From NCBI GenBank assembly GCA_028275265.1, contig JAPWUZ010000126.1:1-7487 (forward strand): a stretch of DNA of 7,487 nt, read 5' to 3'. Each line of letters begins with the position of its first letter. Within the stretch, counting starts at the first letter, position 1. This document shows positions 6,420 through 7,487 of this stretch, in pieces. This stretch comes from Armatimonadota bacterium (GTDB lineage: Bacteria > Armatimonadota > HRBIN16). The translations under genes and the position numbers were made by a program. Under the pieces are notes generated by a model. That model worked only from the letters and a program-made list of their open reading frames with translations, searched no databases and had not been told where the DNA came from.

Positions 6420-7487
6420 AAGCGATGTCTAGGGAGACCCCAAACACTTCTTCAAAGAGACTCTTACGCTTGCTAATGCGCCACTTTTCCAGCAGCATAT
6501 CTCTCTCCCCCGCGATGGAAAGACACCATCGGTTCTTGTCCACGGGAACCAGCGTCAGGTCTTTCACCGCGTGGCTACGGCTGGTGTCCAAACTGTCCGC
6601 CAGGCGCAAAATGGCGGTTAACTTGGTAACGATGAGGCGGTCGCGCTGCGAGAGAGCCCGGAACTCCTCATCTTTGAGCGATGGCGACTCGCGACGATGG
6701 TAGCGAATAATCTGTGCCACGATGTCCTGTTGTCTGGGCGTCATGCCGAGGATGGGGCTGTTCTTCACGATGTAATAGCCGTGCTTTTCGTGGTCTACTG
6801 GCTGGATAAACTGTCCGATGTCGTGCAGCAACGCCGCCACCTCCAGCAACAGCTTCTCCTCTGAGCCCAGCCGGTGCAACGGCTCGGACTGATCGAACAG
6901 GCGCAACGCCATCTGCGACACCTGCATACCATGCTGGATGTCCATCCGGTATTTCTGCGCCAGCCTCAGTGCTGATGCCCGCACCTGCTGCTCGACGGAA
7001 GGGCGTTGGACGACGGCGGCAGGTAGCATGTCCCACAGGATGCCATCTTTCAGTCCCACGTGGGGGATGCGTATCTCGCGCAGCCCACTTTCCCGCGCCA
7101 GCATGTGTAGCACGATGCCTGCGGGGATGATGACATCAGCGCGGTCAGGACGTAAGCCTAATTTCTCGATGCGTTCTTGCACCGTCATCTTCCCGATGGC
7201 TTCGATGAGCGTCTCGATTTCATACAGGGTGATGAAAGCGTTACTGCGCCTGCGTAACAATCGGCAGCGGAGGTCGCCCAGCGCTTCGACGTTACCTCCT
7301 GTGCCGATACACATATTCAGACGCTGCGTGCCAATCTCGCGGTCGAGACGCTGCCGCGCCAGCCCGGCATACTCCCTCACCAATCGGCTGAAGGAGAGCA
7401 AATCGTCGGTCACACACCCGAACTTCTGCAACAGGCGCACGGTACCCAGTCGGTAGCTCTCGCTGGACAGAATCGTCTCGCCCTCGC
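6418..7487 (-). CDS. ppx: Ppx/GppA exopolyphosphatase with C-terminal HD domain (5' partial)
   Basis: Ppx removes terminal phosphates from inorganic polyphosphate; GppA relatives hydrolyse pppGpp as well. The frame stays open through the right edge: the codons before GTG 7440 read ETILSSESYRLGTVRLL, matching the family's S-x-x-LG-x-VR region. The N-terminal part of the ASKHA-type domain is therefore outside the window, and GTG 7440 is not the start. Visible parts are the end of the phosphatase domains, with CIGTGGNVEALGDL, RADVIIPAGIVLHML and GLKDGILWDML, followed by an HD domain. The HD domain has a histidine in DIQHGMQVS, the pair LLHDIG (H and D at 6825-6820), DHEKHG and IRYHRRES, so the metal-binding set appears complete. 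The C-terminus ends with WRISKRKSLFEEVFG, as in the roughly 500-residue Ppx type. Choosing ppx over gppA rests on the neighbouring ppk1 and CHAD genes. It is probably the first, or an early, gene of the operon. Confidence 0.93.
   Translation of the reverse strand, partial: EGETILSSESYRLGTVRLLQKFGCVTDDLLSFSRLVREYAGLARQRLDREIGTQRLNMCIGTGGNVEALGDLRCRLLRRRSNAFITLYEIETLIEAIGKMTVQERIEKLGLRPDRADVIIPAGIVLHMLARESGLREIRIPHVGLKDGILWDMLPAAVVQRPSVEQQVRASALRLAQKYRMDIQHGMQVSQMALRLFDQSEPLHRLGSEEKLLLEVAALLHDIGQFIQPVDHEKHGYYIVKNSPILGMTPRQQDIVAQIIRYHRRESPSLKDEEFRALSQRDRLIVTKLTAILRLADSLDTSRSHAVKDLTLVPVDKNRWCLSIAGERDMLLEKWRISKRKSLFEEVFGVSLDIA

Overview
The window reads as a stretch of chromosome from a fairly GC-rich bacterium with many GTG starts. 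The combination of a large OPT-like DUF6785/DUF6784-type membrane protein, a polyphosphate gene cluster and a GTCATTCTGAG...GAAGAATCTC palindromic repeat fits Armatimonadota or a similar environmental phylum. That assignment rests on resemblance only; there is no rRNA or other phylogenetic marker here. No mobile element, CRISPR array, tRNA or rRNA gene is visible.

Left part (plus strand, about 1-1987): one gene for a roughly 650-residue polytopic membrane protein of the DUF6785/DUF6784 type, whose 5' end may lie outside the window. Its stop codon directly abuts the stop of the first minus-strand gene, so the two transcription units converge with no spacer.

Rest of the window (minus strand, right to left): a polyphosphate-metabolism cluster. 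In transcription order it is an exopolyphosphatase of the Ppx/GppA family with a C-terminal HD domain (5' end cut by the window edge), a CHAD-domain protein with a long acidic tail, a SixA-type phosphohistidine phosphatase, a 223-bp intergenic region with two copies of a palindromic repeat, polyphosphate kinase 1, and a small Yip1-like membrane protein. ppx, CHAD and sixA are tightly packed, with strong Shine-Dalgarno sequences lying in or across the end of the preceding gene, and look like one translationally coupled operon. ppk1 and the small membrane gene overlap and form a second block that may have its own transcription start.

Functionally, Ppk1 makes polyphosphate from ATP, Ppx degrades it from the ends, and CHAD proteins are known to bind polyphosphate. 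SixA removes phosphate from phosphohistidine, the same chemical group that Ppk1 uses as its catalytic intermediate. The most interesting points are the acidic, polyphosphate-mimicking tail on the CHAD protein, the placing of SixA inside this cluster, and the unknown small membrane protein coupled to ppk1.
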